A DNA stretch of 64,000 nucleotides from Galerina marginata (lineage: Eukaryota > Basidiomycota > Agaricomycetes > Agaricales > Galerinaceae): contig JAECYW010000017.1 of the NCBI GenBank assembly GCA_023014335.1, forward strand, positions 1,736,001-1,800,000, in the 5' to 3' direction. Made by a program: the position numbers and the translations under genes. The notes beneath the pieces are model-generated. The model searched no databases and had not been told where the DNA came from. It saw only the letters and a list, made by a program, of their open reading frames with translations. Position 1 is the stretch's first letter; each line of letters opens with the position of its first letter. Positions 60,282-64,000 of this stretch are shown piece by piece.

Positions 60282-62350
60282 CTAAATCTGAGGACCCGCC
60301 AACCTGACCTTTTCATCAACATCCTTCTCATAGAGAGCAAAAGCTTTCGTGAACATGCCCGCAAGCTTCCTGACCTCCTTCTGGAAGGCCTCTTTGTCGG
60401 GCCATGCAAGGGAGGGGTTGAGGAGCTCACGAGGAACGCCTTCGAGCGAGGTGGGTATCGATAGGTTGAAGTTCGCGAAGTTCTCGAATTCGGCCTTGGC
60501 GAGCTCGCCAGAGTGCACGGCATCGACAATGCGACGGGTATATTTGAGGGGGCAGCGTTTGCCTGTACCGAATTTGCCGCCTGCCCATCCGGTATTGATA
60601 AGCCAGCAGTTGACCTGGTGCTTCGCCATGCGCTCGGCAAGCATCTCAGCGTAACGGCCGGGCTTGAGGAAAATGTCAACACCAATTAGAGAGGAATAAA
60701 ATTAGGAAACGTACATGAAGAACGATAAAGGGAGCACTGTAACATGTAGAGAAAGTCGGGATAGGCTCGAGAACACCGTCTTCCGTTCCGGGAGTTTTTC
60801 TAGAATCCGAGGTCAGATTCAGGTTGGATTCGATGATATTATTACTTACGACGTGTAACCGGCCAAGAAGTGGTAGCTGGCCTGTTCAGGGGTGAGTCGG
60901 CTGACCGGAGGAAGGACACCGAAGGCATCACAAGTCAACATGATGATGTTTGTGGGTTGGCGATCGACAATGCAAGGAATCTGGGCGTTGGGAATGTATT
61001 CGATGGGATAGGCGCAGCGTGTGTTCTCGGTGATGCTCACGTCATCGTAGTCGGGAACGCGAGTGAGGGGGTTGTAGACGACATTCTCAAGAATGCTGCC
61101 ATATCTGATGGCGTTGAAAATATCGGGCTCCTTTTCAGCGGAAAGATTGATGCATTTGGCGTAGCATCCGCCCTCAATGTTAAAGACACCAGTATCCGAC
61201 CAAACATGTTCGTCGTCGCCGATCAGCAGGCGGCGGGGGTCGGCAGAAAGTGTGGTTTTGCCAGTCCCAGAAAGGCCGAAGAAGAGGGTGACATCACCGT
61301 TTTCGATCCCGACGTTAGCGGACGAGTGGAGGGAGAGTTGGCCGAACTTGACGGGCTGTAAGTAGTGCTAAAAAAAGATGAGTGGACATGTACATTTTAG
61401 AGGACACCGTAGGATTCATACCATCACAGAGAAAACACCCTTCTTCATTTCACCGGCGTATTCAGTACCGAGAATGACCATTTCCATGCGCTTGAAGTTG
61501 ATTTCTACGGACGTGGTGGAGCTCATGCCTTTTGTGAAACGATTGGCAGGGAATTGGCCGGCATTATAGATGATGAAGTCGGGCTCGCCAAAGTCAGCGA
61601 GCTGCTCTTCCGTTGGACGGATGAGCATGTTGTGCTACAGGGCGATTTTTAATAAATGTGCCAGGCGAGGAAAACGATACGATACATACCATGAACAGAG
61701 CATGGTAAGCTCTAGCGCAAATGACGCGCACTTTGATGCGGTATTTGGGATCCCACTGAAAGACGCTTGTTAAGATCAAAACTGGAAGAAAAACACAGCG
61801 AAAAAACTGACGCCCGCATAGCCATCGAAGACATAAACGTTGTCCCGTGTGTTCAGATAATCGATGGCACGTTCTCGGTTGATCTCAAAAGTGTCTGCAG
61901 GTGGATGGTCAGAAAAAAAAAGGGGCTGAAGGCCGACGAAAAAAAACATACGTTCATCCATCTTGATGTTCACGGAGCCCCACCAAATATCGTCCTTGCT
62001 GGTGTCCTCGTAGACAATTCGCTTGTCTTTAGGACTCCGGCCGGTTTTCTTGCCGGAAAAGTTGATCAGTGCTCCAGAAGAGGATATGATGGCGCCCTCA
62101 TTGCGAATAGCGTCTTCGTAGAGAAGAGCGACTGGAGCATTGCGTTTGATCTGGATACGGTCCATGTCGAAACCGGCTTGAGAGAAGTACTCAAGATCCT
62201 GGCCGATGACTTGGGCGGGATGAGCGATCTGGTAGTAAGGGCGGAAAAAGGAGACATACGGTTTGAGAACTGCTCATTGTCGTGCGACTGGGCGTAGTGC
62301 TTGTGGAGGATGTGGGGGGTAACGTATGGGGTGTGGTGAGGGAGAACCAT
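60282..62350 (-). CDS. PCK1: Phosphoenolpyruvate carboxykinase, ATP-dependent
   Basis: First committed step of gluconeogenesis, oxaloacetate + ATP to PEP. Hallmarks in order: [74 protein letters not shown], the kinase P-loop [17 protein letters not shown] with [47 protein letters not shown] and a C-terminus VRLAGPQI. ~530 residues as expected. Introns of ~50-65 nt. The first junction, near 62235-62275, is irregular: the exon holding AHPAQV can only be joined to the first exon ([15 protein letters not shown]...) in frame if a base is missing or the intron is longer than it looks. A TATA-like TATAAAA at 62528-62535 and a TGACGT core lie upstream. Confidence 0.93.
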
Positions 62351-62866
62351 TTTTGAAAAAGTGGGGAGCTAGGAAAGAGAGGTAAGATATATATACGGAA
62401 GTGGAGACAAAATATAAAAGCGGATCTTAATCCGCGGGCGTGCGAAGAAAGTCAGGCGACATACCAGTCTAGTCGCGAAAGTGGGCCGTCTAAGAGAAAT
62501 AGAGGGCGAGGAGACGCGGGCTTGACGTTTTATAGCACCAGCGAAACACCGTCTCTCCATCCCTCAATCCCCCGGGAATCCTGGAAATCCTGCGCCTGGT
62601 GGCCCGGTCTGGCCCGAGCGCTTTGTCGGTTACCCGTGCGTGCCTTGGCTTCCGTCACCTCTCCGCACGGAACACGGCTCAGGCTGGGTAGGCAATTGTA
62701 GCGTTCAAGAGAGAAATACGTCAGTCCACTCGGTATCACATGTCGCACGGAGAGTCGCACCTGCTATTTACAGCAACACCATCGGCTCCCCGCTGCTGGG
62801 CCTCGGTTCGGCTAATTAGGGGCCTCCGTATTCAAAAGCATTCTAGTTCTTCAATGGAAACTAACC
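62351..62866. other. Divergent promoter region (PEPCK / NAA50-like)
   Basis: Holds the PEPCK upstream elements listed separately. No gene seen on either strand. Confidence 0.45.
62523..62535 (-). promoter_or_regulatory. Possible TATA box of PEPCK with CRE half-site
   Basis: Plus-strand TGACGTTTTATAG reads on the gene's strand as CTATAAAACGTCA, giving a TATAAAA and an overlapping CRE half-site (ACGTCA) ~180 nt before the start codon. Core promoter role inferred from position only. Confidence 0.35.
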
Positions 62867-63501
62867 ATGTCCAGGCTCGATGATATCCTTGTACAGCCTC
62901 TTACTTCGCGCGATCTCCCTAATGTTCGCGATCTCCATGTGGGTTCACCTCGACCTCATTTTTCTCCCTTGGTCCCTGATTGAATTGTTAGTCAAAAGTA
63001 CTTCCTGTCAGCTATCCCCCCTCATTCTTTCTGCAGCTCCTTGTTATCCCGACCAGGGCATGCTTGATAGCATATAAACGCGGACATCCCAAACAACCTC
63101 TTGGCTTCATTTCGGCGGCCATCCAGAAGCCTTCAGTCCTCAAGTGTCTCATTTCCGGATCTTCAGAAGGTCCTCCTCTTGTTTCATCGGTCCCTCGAGA
63201 CAGCGACCTCAGCAAACCTTGCTTGGAGATCCTCACCCTAGGTGTTCTCCCTTCCTACCAACAACGCGGTCTGGCACGCCTTCTTGTCCAGCGCATGGTT
63301 GACAACCTCGGAGGGTCGTGTGCCATGAATTCGTTGGTGGATGGCGTCCTCATTTACGCAAATGTCTCTACCTCCAATACTCAGGCTCTGGCATTTTATA
63401 AACGTATGGGAATGGTTATTTCTTCGGAGGTCATCAAGAACCTTTACCGGACCCTCTCCTACGGGTCCAAAGACGCGTATTTAGTTATAGGTATCTTATG
63501 A
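62867..63501 (+). CDS. GNAT N-acetyltransferase, NAA50-like
   Basis: N-terminal acetyltransferase family. A short first exon (MSRLDDILVQPLTSRDLPNV, then RDLH) is joined across a ~51-nt intron to SKVLPVSYPPSFFLQLL, matching the NAA50 substrate-binding beta strand. Then LIAYKRGHPKQPLGFISAAI, EILTLGVLPSYQQRGLARLL with the acetyl-CoA pyrophosphate loop QQRGLA, and the C-terminal NTQALAFYKRMGMVISSEV with the typical Tyr. About 190 residues, within the family range. Clean frame. Divergent from PEPCK across ~516 nt. Confidence 0.85.
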
Positions 63502-64000
63502 ACGTTTACATGGCACCAACTTCGTTATTCGTGTATTTGTATCTCTATGTACTTTTGGGGTGTGGTATGTAGAACTTACACAGCTCGCATGTTTTGATTC
63601 ATGAGAGCACCGAGTGATTCTGACCTGGCGCCGGACGTTTAGCACGGATCTAAATGAGCTCACGTGAGCTTACGCGACGTGTGACAACTCGCGTCTCTCA
63701 CAGCCTTTGCAGATCCGTGTTGAAAGCAAACTCGTCGCGACGTTCGCGCACAAACGGATCCTAGCCACTTCCAATGAATTCCATGAGACCGCTCGGCGCT
63801 AGATCTTCCCTATTATCACATTCTTTCCCATCTTTCTATGCTTGCTACCTCCTGAAATCGATCCAAACACCTCAATCAACTGCGTAAGCCTGGACGCCGA
63901 CATCCTTTGGAAAGGTCTTGAATCAACACTCTAGAATTTACATAGGAAGTACACCATCACCTCCTCGGAGAATCAGGTAAAGTCGTATGGTCTGTTGCTC
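63502..64000. other. 3' flank at window end, no gene seen
   Basis: Downstream of the acetyltransferase. No coding signal recognised. Contains the E-box palindrome listed separately. Confidence 0.4.
63657..63670. promoter_or_regulatory. 14-bp palindrome with E-box core
   Basis: AGCTCACGTGAGCT is a perfect palindrome centred on CACGTG, the core bound by bHLH regulators (Pho4/Cbf1 type). It may belong to the promoter of a gene beyond the window end. Function inferred from the motif only. Confidence 0.3.

Overview
The window is nuclear DNA from a gene-dense filamentous fungus, most likely a mushroom-forming basidiomycete (Agaricomycetes). The evidence is the many short introns (mostly 45-68 nt, GT-AG plus two probable GC-AG), compact genes on both strands, intergenic gaps often below 600 nt, and gene families such as MscS channels with an EF-hand, AP-4 epsilon, FucP-type sugar transporters and several conserved proteins of unknown role. 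There are no bacterial operons, no CRISPR array, no recognisable transposon and no tRNA gene that I could find.

Layout. 0.3-12.3 kb (+): palmitoyl-protein thioesterase, a large disordered Ser/Pro-rich protein with GGW repeats, a mechanosensitive channel, and a probable Mediator Med1 subunit. 12.4-15.0 kb (-): two related proteins of unknown function, then ribosomal protein L12 (uL11). 15.2-22 kb: a Pho80-type cyclin (+), a Ksp1/Sks1/Ran1-type protein kinase (-) and the U3 snoRNP protein UTP6 (-). 22.5-25.2 kb (+): a disordered, possibly TCO89-like protein and GOT1. 25.4-29.9 kb (-): a tandem duplication of a FucP-type MFS sugar transporter. 30.6-40 kb: a conserved unknown (+), RACK1 (-) with a U24 C/D snoRNA in an unusually long intron, nucleoside hydrolase (+), amino-acid permease (-), bZIP factor (+) and the TBC-domain checkpoint protein BUB2 (-). 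40.2-49.6 kb: AP-4 epsilon (+), a conserved unknown (+), DNA primase small subunit (-) and a multi-pass membrane protein (-). 50.5-64 kb: GH78 alpha-L-rhamnosidase (-), a PHD-finger protein with SUMO-interaction-like motifs (+), ER Hsp70 BiP (-), ATP-dependent PEP carboxykinase (-) and a NAA50-like acetyltransferase (+).

Most of this is housekeeping: ribosome biogenesis and function (L12, UTP6, RACK1, U24), secretion (GOT1, AP-4, BiP), lysosomal lipid removal (PPT1), replication and mitosis (primase, BUB2) and carbon/nitrogen metabolism (PEPCK, MFS, permease, nucleoside hydrolase, rhamnosidase). I see no biosynthetic or defence cluster. Two signals stand out. The first is the U24 snoRNA nested in the RACK1 gene, the same host-guest pair as yeast ASC1/snR24. 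The second is a run of at least eight single-base insertions that break otherwise well-conserved reading frames between 5 and 24 kb. Assembly error is the simplest explanation, but it must be settled before any of those genes is called a pseudogene. Exon boundaries were placed by eye from splice signals and protein family similarity.
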